DNA of 64,000 nt from Hyphomicrobiales bacterium (GTDB lineage: Bacteria; Pseudomonadota; Alphaproteobacteria; Rhizobiales; Rhizobiaceae). The first letter of the stretch is position 1, and the number at the start of each line of letters is the position of its first letter. The position numbers and the translations under genes were made by a program. The stretch covers positions 1-64,000 of the forward strand of contig JAAEOH010000356.1 in assembly GCA_024244645.1 (NCBI GenBank), read 5' to 3'. The notes below the pieces were generated by a model. The model worked only from the letters and a program-made list of their open reading frames with translations. It made no database searches and was not told the origin of the DNA. Shown here piece by piece: positions 9,944-20,606 of this stretch.

Positions 9944-12298
9944 CTACCCGGCCTCGGCAGCCGGGCGGGGCGCATATCTGTGCCAGCCGACAAGGATCAG
10001 CGCCGCGAGCGCTGCCGGGCCGAAGAAAGTTGGCGCCTTGAACAGCACCAATGCGGCAAGGCCAAGACGGACCAACACCTCCCAAACCGCCAGGCGCCTC
10101 GTATCGAATGCCGAAAGTGCGCTTGAGATCAGGTAGAGTGCCAATATCAGCCTGAGCAGGACCAGCCCCAGCGTGCCCCACGCAATGTTGCCATCGTAGC
10201 CGGGAAGATAGGCAACATCACCGGACGCACCGGTGGCTGGATCGACCACGGCCGCATCAATCAGCAGAATCTCCGGATATATTGCAAACACAAACGGAAT
10301 GATGAACATGACGATCCCGGATTTCACCGCTGAGAAACCGGTCGCCATCGGTTCCGCCTTGGTGATGGTCGCGGCCGCAAATGCCGCCAGTGCCACCGGC
10401 GGCGTGATCGCACTCGCCACGGCAAAGTAGAAGATGAACATGTGGGCCGTGAAGGTCGCGATACCGAGGCCGGCCAGAACCGGCCCCATGAGGAGAGCAA
10501 CATTGACATAGGCGGGCACCGCCGGCATGCCCATTCCCAGGAGTATGGCGATGAGCATGGTCACAAGAAGCGCTATCAGCCTGAAAACCAGTGAGCCGTC
10601 CTGTCCAATTTCGAGCGACTGAAGCCAGCCCAGGACATCGAGCGAAATAAATGTCGGCAGTCCGGTAAACTGCAGACAGAAATCGATAATCGAGACCGCG
10701 AGGAACATCAGATAAAGCGTTGAAATCAAAACTCCGGCGGCGGCCAGCGCATCCACAACTTTTCGCGGTTTGGCCCTGACCTCGGGATCGAGAAACAAGA
10801 GGCACAACAGAGCGGCAACGGCCCACCAACCGGCGCTGCCCGCGTCACCGACCGAGTTCTGCACAAGTCGCAGAAACCAGGAGAGCGAGACCACTTCGCA
10901 TCCGCTATCCGTAATCACACGCTCAGCACCGAACAGGCCTCCCAACAGACCACAACCAACACTCTCCTTGGTGGTCAGGAGGAGCATCAGGATCAACAGG
11001 ATCGGCCCGAAGATCATCAGCAGGTTCAAGCGGTCCTGACCGTCCAGCTGCATGTCTTCGGTAAGTTCGCCAATTGCCTCGATATTCTGCTTTCGCGCCT
11101 GAAACACGACCGAAAGGAACAGACAAAAAAAGTAGGCCACGGCCGGAATGATCGCGGCAACAATCACTTCAGAATAGGGCACGACCGTCAGTGCCGCGAG
11201 GACGAATGCCGCAACCCCCATCACCGGCGGCATGATCGAGCCGCCGGAGGAGGCGGCCGCCTCGACGCCCCCGGAAAAGATTTTTGAAAAGCCGCGTTTC
11301 AGCATCATGGGGATTGTCAGAACGCCGGTCGACAGCACGTTGACTATCGGGCCACCCGAGATCGTCCCGAACATGGCAGACGAGACGATCGCCGCGTGCG
11401 CCGGCCCGCCACGCAGGCGCCGGGTCCAACGAAACGCCAGCTTGATCAGCGATTGTCCGCCCGCCGAGGCGCCAAACAGCGAGCCAAGCACCAGATAGGG
11501 AAATATGGTGTTCAACATGATGTCTAGAAAGCGGCCAAGCAGTCCCGACGCATTGTTGACCAGGATATCATGGACCTTTGGCCGGCCGTCGGAAAGCAGC
11601 CTCGGTTCACCGGCGAGTTTGGTCATCAGGTATTTGTTGATGTCGTCGGCACCGTGGAAATACCAGACAAGAACGGTGGCGATGGTGTAGAGCGCCACGG
11701 CGAGCGCCACGAGAACCAGCGGCAGGCCCCAGACCTTGATGTTGTAGGACAGAAACACCAATACGGCGACGCCGACAATCAGAACCAGAAACCCGCCGGT
11801 GTTGTTGATGCATTTCGGATCTTCGACCGATGTCGGTTCGGGCAATCCGTAGAGTTCGGCGATCTCCTTTTCCTTGACGAGTGCCTCGGCGATCAGGCGC
11901 TCCCGTTCGCCAGTCAGCTGGTCAATCAAGCAGATCGATTCAATCTCGACGACATAGGTCATCGAAATGCCAATCGCCATCGTCACCAGGGCGATGTCGA
12001 GAAACAGTCCCAGAGCGCGCAGCGATGCAGAGCGATCGCTCCAGCTCTTCCAGATCGAATGCCTGAGGGCGACACACACCATCATCGCGACGAAGGCGAT
12101 CGGGTAGAACCATTCCGTCGGAAATTTCCGAATGCCGAACCACTCCCAGCCGGTAAGCTGTCGAAGGGCACCGTCAAGACCAGGAATTCCGGGCATGGAA
12201 TTGAGAAGGCCGACCACGACAATGGCAACGGCAAGACCGTAGAGAAACACCGACGCAATGCCGTTGTGCCCCCCACTGGATTTGCTGATTTCCGTCAT
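9944..12298 (-). CDS. TRAP transporter fused permease (4TM/12TM, TAXI type)
   Basis: 784-aa polytopic protein with …GGSIMPPVMGVAAFVLA…AILLGMGMPAVPAYVNVALL…TPPVALAAFAAATI. Confidence 0.9.
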   Translation of the reverse strand: MTEISKSSGGHNGIASVFLYGLAVAIVVVGLLNSMPGIPGLDGALRQLTGWEWFGIRKFPTEWFYPIAFVAMMVCVALRHSIWKSWSDRSASLRALGLFLDIALVTMAIGISMTYVVEIESICLIDQLTGERERLIAEALVKEKEIAELYGLPEPTSVEDPKCINNTGGFLVLIVGVAVLVFLSYNIKVWGLPLVLVALAVALYTIATVLVWYFHGADDINKYLMTKLAGEPRLLSDGRPKVHDILVNNASGLLGRFLDIMLNTIFPYLVLGSLFGASAGGQSLIKLAFRWTRRLRGGPAHAAIVSSAMFGTISGGPIVNVLSTGVLTIPMMLKRGFSKIFSGGVEAAASSGGSIMPPVMGVAAFVLAALTVVPYSEVIVAAIIPAVAYFFCLFLSVVFQARKQNIEAIGELTEDMQLDGQDRLNLLMIFGPILLILMLLLTTKESVGCGLLGGLFGAERVITDSGCEVVSLSWFLRLVQNSVGDAGSAGWWAVAALLCLLFLDPEVRAKPRKVVDALAAAGVLISTLYLMFLAVSIIDFCLQFTGLPTFISLDVLGWLQSLEIGQDGSLVFRLIALLVTMLIAILLGMGMPAVPAYVNVALLMGPVLAGLGIATFTAHMFIFYFAVASAITPPVALAAFAAATITKAEPMATGFSAVKSGIVMFIIPFVFAIYPEILLIDAAVVDPATGASGDVAYLPGYDGNIAWGTLGLVLLRLILALYLISSALSAFDTRRLAVWEVLVRLGLAALVLFKAPTFFGPAALAALILVGWHRYAPRPAAEAG

Positions 12299-12323
12299 GA
12301 AACGAACCCCGCGCCGCTCAAAC

Positions 12324-12358
12324 CCGGGTCGGGGCGAAAAGGCTTCGCCCCGACCCGG
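12324..12358. other. Perfect 15-bp stem / 5-nt loop hairpin between TAXI binding-protein gene and permease gene
   Basis: CCGGGTCGGGGCGAA-AAGGC-TTCGCCCCGACCCGG, no U-run. Confidence 0.8.
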
Positions 12359-12372
12359 TCAATTGACGCGCA

Positions 12373-13416
12373 TTATGGTTTGGCGCAATCCGGCAAAGTG
12401 TAGCCGGCTTCTTCCCAGGCGGCCACGGCGCCGGGGTGGTACTTGATCGGCATCGGACCACAAAGTGACGTCAGAGCGGTATCGGTTTCGCCGAGAAAAA
12501 CATTGCTCATGTACGGCGTTTTGTTTTTGTACACGTCGATATTCTTCAAGAAAGCAGCGGTGAGAGCTTTCGCCAGTTCGAAATCCATATCGACGCTGAC
12601 GACATCACCGCCGACTTCGCCCGGCGCGCGGAAGGTATCATCCTCCGAAACCACCGAAATACCCGGCCCGAAAAGATCAGGCGTAATCGGGAATTCGACA
12701 GCTACGGTACCGGGTGCCTTCATGTATTTTTGCGTTGCCTCGCCCTCGAAAATATCCTTCGGGAAAGACCATACCTTGATATTTCCGGCGGCAGCCGCCT
12801 GTGACATGCGTGCGTCCGGAAAGTTGACCGGAAGGACGTTCGCCGCTGCCGAGCCGTCGGTGATGGTCTTGACGGCTTGTCCCCAGTTGACCTGCAAACC
12901 CTGGTATCCATTACCGTCTTCGAGGCCGGTGGCCAACTTTATGACGGCCCGGGCCCGGTTCAGTGCGGCACCTCTTGGCGGACCGTTGTAGATGGTCTTT
13001 CCGGCGACGTCCTGCCAGCCGTTAAAGTTGCCGCTCTCGTAGGCGAAGATCGGGAACGCGGCAATGCGATAGGTGTACAGGACAGCGATCTTCGACGCGA
13101 GCTCCTTGCCCTGATCGCCGAGCGCAGCATACGGACCCGCCCCGCGTGACATCAGAAACGGAAGAATAAACGGCGCAGCCGCGATGTCGGTCTTGCCTTC
13201 CGCTACGTTCTGGACCGAATTGGTCAGGGTTTGTCCAGTCGCAACCTGAATATTGGCAACGCCTTCAAATGCGGCGACTTCGGCCAAAGTCAGAATGGAT
13301 GCTCCTACCGCACCGGTTGGCGGACCGGTTTCCGCGGACAGGTTGGTCTGGGCGTAAGCGCCCGAGGTCATGGCGAGCGCTGTGACGAGGCCCACAATGG
13401 CAGTGTATCTGGACAT
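12373..13416 (-). CDS. TAXI family TRAP transporter solute-binding protein
   Basis: Signal peptide MSRYTAIVGLVTALAMTSGAYA; TGPPTGAVGASI…DIAAAPF…; adjacent to fused TRAP permease. Confidence 0.85.
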   Translation of the reverse strand: MSRYTAIVGLVTALAMTSGAYAQTNLSAETGPPTGAVGASILTLAEVAAFEGVANIQVATGQTLTNSVQNVAEGKTDIAAAPFILPFLMSRGAGPYAALGDQGKELASKIAVLYTYRIAAFPIFAYESGNFNGWQDVAGKTIYNGPPRGAALNRARAVIKLATGLEDGNGYQGLQVNWGQAVKTITDGSAAANVLPVNFPDARMSQAAAAGNIKVWSFPKDIFEGEATQKYMKAPGTVAVEFPITPDLFGPGISVVSEDDTFRAPGEVGGDVVSVDMDFELAKALTAAFLKNIDVYKNKTPYMSNVFLGETDTALTSLCGPMPIKYHPGAVAAWEEAGYTLPDCAKP

Positions 13417-13435
13417 GGCTTCCTCCATTTTGTCC

Positions 13436-15067
13436 TTATTTATCTGCATGCGATGGCAGACGTTTGCCGTCCGCTTCTAGTTCATCTTTGTCCCAGTAAC
13501 CGATGAAGATGCCGGGCGGTTCCCCTGCGTCGGTCATGGTTTCGACGACCTCCGCCGGCCTGGTAATTCGGTTGTGGTGCCGGCGGGCCCATTCGAAATG
13601 CAGGCCACGTAATCGTTCGATTTTACCCGAACAGGCCGGATCGGCGCCAAGATCGTTCAGCTCATTCGGGTCCGATTCGAGATCGAACAGCATTGGGCGC
13701 ATCTTTTCGATATGGATGTATTTCCACCGTCCGTCGAAGATCATCGCCAGCCGCGCATCACCCTGATCCACGCCCATGGTACGGCGGGCGTCGCGGGTTG
13801 AATAGTCATATTCGGAAACACAGAAATCCCGCCATTTCGGTTCCGTGTCATGCAACAGGGGTCGCAACGACAAACCTTCCAGAATGTGCGGCCTGGGTTT
13901 CCCACCGAAGAAATCGAGGAAGGTCGGCGCCAGATCAATGCCTTCGACAAGCTGGTCCGTCGCGGTGCCACGGGTCGCATCCGCCTCCCTTCGCGGGTCA
14001 TATACGATCAATGGGATACGGGCCGAGCAGTCATAGAACAGGTCCTTCTCGCCCATCCAGTGATCACCCATGTTGTCGCCGTGATCCGAGCAAAAGACGA
14101 TCATCGTGTCGTCCATCCGCCCGCATTCGCGCAGATAGGCAAAGAGCCAACCCAACTGATCATCCAGTTCCTTGATCAATCCCATATAGACCGGCGCAAC
14201 GAGATTGCGGACTTTGTCCTGTGAGAAGCTATTGTTCACCCGCATGTCCATCCAAGCCCGCAAAAGCGGATGGTCAGATTGCCGTTCCGAATTGCCCCGG
14301 TTCACCTGCGGCAGGTCGCCGGCGGTGAACATGTCATTGTAGGGAGCCGGTGCCAAATAGGGCCAATGCGGCTTGATATAGCTCAGATGGCAGAGCCAGG
14401 GCTGATCAGACTGTGCTTCGATAAAATCAATTGCGCGCGTCGTGAGCCAGGCGGTTTCAGAATGCTCCTTTGGTACCCTTGCCGCATAGGGCGCATTTTC
14501 CAGAACCCAGCCCGACCGCAGCTCACCATCCGGTCCAACAGCGGTGTTCGCCCACTCTTCCCAGGGATTGTCCCCATCCATGCCGCGGTCGCGAAGGTAC
14601 TGGTCATAGTCTTCGGCATGCCGGTTGGGGTAGTCGGTGTGGTTGGTCCCGTCGTCTCGGACATATACCTCGAAGCCGCATTCACTGATCAATGCCCCGA
14701 TGATGCTTTCCGGCTCGATGCCAAGACGGTTCATCCCCTCCCGATCCGGTGTCATGTGGGTCTTTCCGACCAAAGCGCATTTTACCCCGATTTCCCGGAG
14801 GTGATCCCCAAGTGTCGGTTCTCCGACACGGAGCGGGAAACCGTTCCACGTCGAGCCATGGCTGCGAACGTAGCGGCCGGTGTAAAAGCTCATCCGGCTC
14901 GGACCGCATATCGGCGATTGCACATAAGCCTTGTTGAAGCGAACGCCTTGCGACGCCAGCCAGTCGAGGTTGGGCGTGTCGATATGCGTCGCCCCGTAAC
15001 AGCTGAGATAATCCCATCTCAGCTGGTCGGCCATGATCCACAAAACGTTCTTCACTTTGTCAGTCAT
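13436..15067 (-). CDS. Type I (formylglycine) sulfatase / phosphonate monoester hydrolase family
   Basis: NVLWIMADQLRWDYLSCYG; FGly motif C-G-P-S-R in SPICGPSRMSFYTGRY; CSDHGDNMGDH. Confidence 0.9.
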   Translation of the reverse strand: MTDKVKNVLWIMADQLRWDYLSCYGATHIDTPNLDWLASQGVRFNKAYVQSPICGPSRMSFYTGRYVRSHGSTWNGFPLRVGEPTLGDHLREIGVKCALVGKTHMTPDREGMNRLGIEPESIIGALISECGFEVYVRDDGTNHTDYPNRHAEDYDQYLRDRGMDGDNPWEEWANTAVGPDGELRSGWVLENAPYAARVPKEHSETAWLTTRAIDFIEAQSDQPWLCHLSYIKPHWPYLAPAPYNDMFTAGDLPQVNRGNSERQSDHPLLRAWMDMRVNNSFSQDKVRNLVAPVYMGLIKELDDQLGWLFAYLRECGRMDDTMIVFCSDHGDNMGDHWMGEKDLFYDCSARIPLIVYDPRREADATRGTATDQLVEGIDLAPTFLDFFGGKPRPHILEGLSLRPLLHDTEPKWRDFCVSEYDYSTRDARRTMGVDQGDARLAMIFDGRWKYIHIEKMRPMLFDLESDPNELNDLGADPACSGKIERLRGLHFEWARRHHNRITRPAEVVETMTDAGEPPGIFIGYWDKDELEADGKRLPSHADK

Positions 15068-15233
15068 GCATCGTCTCCCGCATCGGCAAAAATGCTGTCC
15101 GCGGCATCACGGGCGACAGTTGATTGTCGGCAAAGTCTTTGCCGATATGGGTGCAAAGCGTGAATTGTTCATATTTCCCTCAACATCAACGTGTTCTGAC
15201 CTTCATTTTGGGGGAATTCTTGACGAAATAAAC

Positions 15234-15248
15234 ATATCGGTCCAATAT
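15234..15248. promoter_or_regulatory. Candidate LysR-type box in the sulfatase/LysR divergent region
   Basis: ATATCGG-T-CCAATAT, T-N11-A in a near-perfect dyad, 30 bp before the LysR start. Confidence 0.45.
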
Positions 15249-15278
15249 TAAGTCGATAATATATTATGCAGAATTGAT

Positions 15279-16241
15279 ATGTTGATTGATCCCAGACATC
15301 TCGAGCAACTTGCAGCCATCGTCGAGCACGGAACGCTGCACGAGGCGGCCAAGCGATTGGGGACTTCCCAACCCGCCCTGAGCCGGATGATCAGCAACCT
15401 GGAAATCCGCTTAGGCGTGCAACTGTTCGAACGGAGCAGCCGACCGCTGCTGCCGACGGAAATCGGGCAGAAACTCGCGCATCAGGGTCGAGCCATCAGG
15501 GCAATCCGTCAGCGCGCCTATGAAGACGTTCAACTCGGAATGCGCGGAATGAGTGGTGAACTCAAGATCGGCGCACCACCCTTCCTGTGCGAGCGCCTGG
15601 TCGGAGAGGCGATTTCCGGCTTTGTCCGGCAGCGGCCCAAGATCGAGGTCAAACTGATCTCGGACTATTTTCCCCGGCTGGAGCGCAAGGCATTGCTAAA
15701 CCAGATCGATGTCGTGATCTGTCCGCTCAAACTGCTGAGCGCCTCGAAAGAGGAGCTTTCGGCCGAGCCGTTGTTCTGGGACGAGCACGTGGTTGTCGGA
15801 CGTCAGGACCATCCGCTTTCAAAGCTGAAGCAAATCACCGCGGATGACCTCGAAGCCGCCACATGGATCAGCCATTCCGAACACAGCCTGCTGCATATCG
15901 ATATGGCCACCGCGCTGGCCTCCTTCGGGGTGGCTAACCTGACCATCGCATTTCAAAGTGAATCGGCGGCTTCCATATTGGAGATGCTGCGCACCACTGA
16001 CTTTCTGACTGTGCTGCCGCGCTACGCGATCCGCAATACCGAGCCCGAAGGCGGCCTTTCCATCCTGCCCGTCCGGTTTGCATCGTCTTCGATGACTGTC
16101 GGAATGGTTACCTCCCAGGCGCGCCTGGAAAGTCCGCTCCTGGCAGCTTTCGCCAGCCACATGCGTGACTACGTGGCGAAGGACTTGTCAGAGGGATTCA
16201 AGCTGAAGCCGAAAGAAACTTCTGCGGGCATCGACAAATGA
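15279..16241 (+). CDS. LysR family transcriptional regulator
   Basis: LEQLAAIVEHGTLHEAAKRLGTSQPALSRMISNLEIRLGVQLFERSSRP. Confidence 0.93.
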   Translation: MLIDPRHLEQLAAIVEHGTLHEAAKRLGTSQPALSRMISNLEIRLGVQLFERSSRPLLPTEIGQKLAHQGRAIRAIRQRAYEDVQLGMRGMSGELKIGAPPFLCERLVGEAISGFVRQRPKIEVKLISDYFPRLERKALLNQIDVVICPLKLLSASKEELSAEPLFWDEHVVVGRQDHPLSKLKQITADDLEAATWISHSEHSLLHIDMATALASFGVANLTIAFQSESAASILEMLRTTDFLTVLPRYAIRNTEPEGGLSILPVRFASSSMTVGMVTSQARLESPLLAAFASHMRDYVAKDLSEGFKLKPKETSAGIDK

Positions 16242-16390
16242 CGCTGCCTCGGGATCAGTCGTCCCTAAGGGCGCTCCGAACACCAATACCGCTGCATCAA
16301 AATATTCCATTGTGTGTTGATAACCAGGAGGAGGATTTCCCGCCGATGGGCTGGGCGGGGCGAATAACGTCCTGCAGCGCATTTCGGTTG

Positions 16391-17508
16391 TTAATCGAGC
16401 GGTGCGTGCAGTCGTGTTTCGCTGGTGATAATCCCACTGCGATTGCCGATTTCTATTGAGCCGTAACGCTGTTTGAAGTATTCCGGCAGCGGGCGGTCGC
16501 CGGCGATCGACAACCACCAACGCAACAGATGCCGACGCCTGTCGGGATCCGGCCAGTCGACAAAACCCGTGCGGTCGTGCAGCTGCGAGTGGTTGTAAAC
16601 GAACTGCATGTCACCCGGTTTCAGTTGCATGGAAAGGTTCAATTCCGGGCTGTTGGCCAAGGCGTCGAACTTGTCCAGCGCCTCGATATGTTCAGAGGTG
16701 AGGTGCAAGGCGTTTTCAAACCGCTGCGCGCTGTCGATATACTGGCGGTGGTAAAACACTGTGAGATGACTGGCGTGCCAGCTAAACGGGGGATTTCCAT
16801 ATAAGGTCCGGCGCCCTCAGGGATTTCGCTACGGCGATCCGTGGCGATCGGTTCGAATAGCTTTGTCAGCAAATCAGGGCGTTCCGCCTGCATGCGGTTG
16901 AAAATGGAAAGGGCGCTCACCAGAAGGGATTCACCGCCTTCCCTGGCTTCGCTAAGACACATCAGTCCAACGACATCGGTGCTGTCGGTGTGAAAGGTTT
17001 GGCGTCTGGAGGTCTGGTAGATCCGGCTGGTGGGGTTGTCGGCATCGACACCGATGTCCCGTACATGTCCGAGGATATGGCCTTTCGCATTCTGAGATCT
17101 GGCACTGCCCAGATGGGCCCCAATGCCGCAGAACAGAGCTGCGGCGAATTCCTGGTTATAGCTTTCTACGGGCAATCCCCGCAGCACTTCGAAACCACAG
17201 CCTTGCAACAGTTTTTGCTGTAGCGAGTTGAGGTGTTGCGCGAACGTGCTGAGCGGAAATTCATCGGCGGTGATTTCGCCGATGTCGCGCCCAAGGGAGA
17301 GATAATGTCTGGTGGCGTTCTCAAGGTCAGCCACATCTGTTGGTGACAAACGGAAAAGCCATTCATCCTCGCGGGTCATCATATCGGGGCCAAGCCAGGC
17401 GGCGGGTCCCGAAAACCTGGATGGAAGGTCATCAAGGTTCGGCGTCTGGTCCTGACAGGCCTTGTTTTCTGACAAGTTCTTTTCTCCGATCAGAGACTGA
17501 ATTTGCAC
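16391..17508 (-). pseudogene. TauD/TfdA family dioxygenase, disrupted by a -1 frameshift
   Basis: N-terminal ORF 16639-17508 (FHTDSTDVVGLMCL…PYMEIP) and C-terminal ORF 16391-16759 (FYHRQYIDSAQRF…MQFVYNHSQLHDRTGFVDWPD) lie in different frames; restored by one extra C in a 5-base run at 16788-16792. Confidence 0.85.
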
Positions 17509-17775
17509 GGATACGGACAGATATCAGAAACTCCGATACGCATCCAATTCCCGTCCAAACTATCTTGCGTTTCCTCGGAAGTCGCGCCCCGCACAAACGC
17601 TCGCCTGGATTACAGCCGGTATCCGCGATACATCGATATATGTTCTAATCGGCTGGGGCGAGCGGCTGCGGTTCCATCCGTTGCAATCGGTCAACTTCCT
17701 CACCGACCAAACGCAGCGGGATGTCGTTTCCGAACAGGTGAACCTCAAAATGCTGCCCTGCAGGGTATCGCGACT

Positions 17776-19209
17776 ATGACAGAAAGTGATCACACCCCAG
17801 CCCGGGTCGTCCGGGGCGAAACACCGACAACGGACATTGCGGCGGATGTGCTTGTAATCGGCGCCGGTGCCTGTGGATGCTGTGCCGCGCTCGGGGCAGC
17901 GGAAGCGGGATCGACTGTTTTGATGGTCGAGCGGGATCGCAGGCCGACGGGTAGCACATCGCTTTCCGGCGGTCAGATTCCAGCGGCGGGAACCGGGTTG
18001 CAACACGCGGCAGGGGTTGAGGACACAGCCGAGATTCTGGCTGGCGATCTGATAAAAAAAGCCAGGAGCCAGAACGATGAAACCATTGCGCGCCACATAG
18101 CGGCGCAATCGGCAAAAACCGTCGATTGGCTCGCATCAAAGCACAAAGTGCCGCTGTCGGTGGTCGAAAATTTTCGATATCCCGGTCATTCGGCGCCTCA
18201 TATGCATGCGACACCGTCCATGGACGGTTCGGAACTTCTGACCTGCCTGCTGTCGGCCGTTGCGGACGCCGACATCGATCTGGTGACGGACGCGCGCGCG
18301 ACAACCCTGTTTGTCGAAGACGGGCTGTTGGTTTCAGCGGTGGGCATTGAAAGGCCGGATGGCAGCCGGGAAGTCATCGGTTGCAAGGCGCTGGTCCTTG
18401 CGTGCAACGGCTATGGCGGCAGCCAAGCCATGTTGAAAAAATACATCCCGGCAATGCTCAATGCCCATTATCACGGCCATACGGGCAATCAGGGAGAAGC
18501 GGTTCAATGGGGTCTCGCACTCGGTTGCCGGATAGCGGATATGGGCAGTTATCAGGGCCACGGCGCCGTTGTTACGCCGCAGATGGTCCACCTGGGATGG
18601 GCCTGCATTACCAATGGCGGTTATCAGGCCAATTCAGAAGGCCTGCGGTTCTCACACGAGAATGAAGGCTATTCCGAGCAGGCGATGAAGGTGCTCGCGC
18701 AGCCGGGCGGTGTGGCGTGGACGATATTCGATCAGACCGGGCATGAACTTGGGGCGCAGATGCACGCCCATCGCGAAGCCGAAGAAATCGGTGCGATTGG
18801 CACAGCCGCAACCGTCGAAGAGCTTGCCGCCAAGACCGGATGCCCTCCGGACGCCCTTGCGAAAACGGTTGCCGATGTCGAAGCGATGGCGAAAGGTGAG
18901 TTACCGGATCCGTTTGGGCGCGATTTCACCGGCAAACCGCCGCTGTCGCCGCCCTATCGTTTTGCCAGGGTCACCGGCGCGCTGTTTCACACCCAGGGTG
19001 GCCTTGAAGTCGATCTGGACGGCAGGGTGCTGCTTAAAGACGGATCGCCCTGTCCAAATCTGTTTGCCGGTGGTGGCGCGGCGCGCGGCCTGTCCGGACC
19101 GGCGGACTGGGGCTATTTGTCGGGAAGCGGTCTGCTGATGGCGACCAATCTCGGCCGCCTTGCCGGAAAAGCTGCTGCGGCCTGCGCAAAATCAAGGGAT
19201 CAGCTTTGA
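17776..19209 (+). CDS. FAD-dependent oxidoreductase (fumarate reductase flavoprotein / FAD_binding_2 family)
   Basis: DVLVIGAGACGCCAALGAAEAGSTVLMVERD…GGLEVDLDGRVL…LFAGGGAARGLSG; start MTESDHTPARVV. Confidence 0.85.
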   Translation: MTESDHTPARVVRGETPTTDIAADVLVIGAGACGCCAALGAAEAGSTVLMVERDRRPTGSTSLSGGQIPAAGTGLQHAAGVEDTAEILAGDLIKKARSQNDETIARHIAAQSAKTVDWLASKHKVPLSVVENFRYPGHSAPHMHATPSMDGSELLTCLLSAVADADIDLVTDARATTLFVEDGLLVSAVGIERPDGSREVIGCKALVLACNGYGGSQAMLKKYIPAMLNAHYHGHTGNQGEAVQWGLALGCRIADMGSYQGHGAVVTPQMVHLGWACITNGGYQANSEGLRFSHENEGYSEQAMKVLAQPGGVAWTIFDQTGHELGAQMHAHREAEEIGAIGTAATVEELAAKTGCPPDALAKTVADVEAMAKGELPDPFGRDFTGKPPLSPPYRFARVTGALFHTQGGLEVDLDGRVLLKDGSPCPNLFAGGGAARGLSGPADWGYLSGSGLLMATNLGRLAGKAAAACAKSRDQL

Positions 19210-19262
19210 TCCGAACCGCCTTATCGGCGCTATCAGAAATCAGGTGATTGCTGATGCTCTTG

Positions 19263-20606
19263 CTAAGATGGTGCGGACCCAGGCTTATCAAGCAACGGTC
19301 TTATCGAGACAAGCGACGCGTGCACCGCGTCGCTCAAACGATCGATTTCATCATGGCCCATCGGGGTCGACAGCGCTGCGGACCCGGTGTGGATCAGCAT
19401 GATGCCGCGATGATAGAGCGCTGCAATGAAGGCACCCAGTGCCTGCTTCTCAATGGGCGACGGATAGGCTTCTCGGTAGTTGCATGGCGCCTTTTCCTTC
19501 AGATGGATGCGCAACAGCGATCCGGCACCGCAAACGCAGGCGGGCACGTCTGCCGCGCGAATGGCTTCGGCAATGGAACTGCGGGCATAATCTCCGAGCG
19601 CGTTGAGACGGCCGACGCTTTCCCTGTCAAACTGAGACATGGCGACATAGCCTGCCGTCATGGTCACCGGGTTGGCCGAAAATGTCCCAGCAAGCGGCAG
19701 GCGCAGGCCTTTGTCACCCTGCGCAAACACACCCATGACTTCATTGCTTCCGGCCAGCGCGCCAACGGGAAAGCCGCCACCGATCATCTTGCCCATGGCT
19801 GTCAGATCAGGGATGACGCCAAGTTCACCCTGCACGCCGCCGTAGCTGTTTCTGAATGTGATGACCTCGTCAAACATTAACAGCGCGCCGTTGCTGTCTG
19901 CCCAGTCCCGCATGGTTTTTGCAAATGCGCTCGAAACCGGGATCATGCCGATGCGATGGGGAACCGGGTCGACAACAATAGCAGCGATTTCGCTGCGATG
20001 TTCATCCAGTACGGCAATGGCCGCATCTGCGTCGTTGAACGGCAGCACCACCATGTTTTCGGCGATGGCAGACGGCGTTCCATTGGCCAGCGGGACAGCT
20101 TGCGGATGGTTGGCTTCTCCCCAGTTTTTAGGACTTGAGCCCTGGCTAACCTCGGCGAAATCATAAGCACCGTGATAACTACCCTCGACCTTGGCGATCT
20201 TCGGCCGGCCGGTGAAGGCGCGGGCGGCCTTCATGCCCGCCATGACGGCTTCCGTGCCGGAATTGACGAACCGGATCTTGTCGAAGGCAGGCGCGCGAGC
20301 GCACAGATGTTCGGCAAACCGCACCTCGGCCTCCGTTGCCATTGTAAAGGCGGTGCCGCGCTGCAGCTGTGCGGCAACGGCGCTGACAATCGGTTCGAAG
20401 GCGTGGCCGTGGATGTGGGCCGCCACGTTGTTGGCAAAATCAATATATTCAACGCCATCGACGTCGATGACATTGCATCCCTTGCCGTGATGGACGTAAC
20501 GCACCGGCCCGTCGGAAAGCAGCGTATTGCGGCTGACGCCGCCGGGCAGGACCTTTCGCGCCCGTTCGATCAGCATGGCACCTGTCGAGCCTTTGATTGC
20601 CGTCAT
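19263..20606 (-). CDS. Class III aminotransferase, glutamate-1-semialdehyde-aminomutase-like
   Basis: [15 protein letters not shown]…[21 protein letters not shown]…FDEVITFR…[15 protein letters not shown] (PLP Lys). Confidence 0.88.
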   Translation of the reverse strand: MTAIKGSTGAMLIERARKVLPGGVSRNTLLSDGPVRYVHHGKGCNVIDVDGVEYIDFANNVAAHIHGHAFEPIVSAVAAQLQRGTAFTMATEAEVRFAEHLCARAPAFDKIRFVNSGTEAVMAGMKAARAFTGRPKIAKVEGSYHGAYDFAEVSQGSSPKNWGEANHPQAVPLANGTPSAIAENMVVLPFNDADAAIAVLDEHRSEIAAIVVDPVPHRIGMIPVSSAFAKTMRDWADSNGALLMFDEVITFRNSYGGVQGELGVIPDLTAMGKMIGGGFPVGALAGSNEVMGVFAQGDKGLRLPLAGTFSANPVTMTAGYVAMSQFDRESVGRLNALGDYARSSIAEAIRAADVPACVCGAGSLLRIHLKEKAPCNYREAYPSPIEKQALGAFIAALYHRGIMLIHTGSAALSTPMGHDEIDRLSDAVHASLVSIRPLLDKPGSAPS

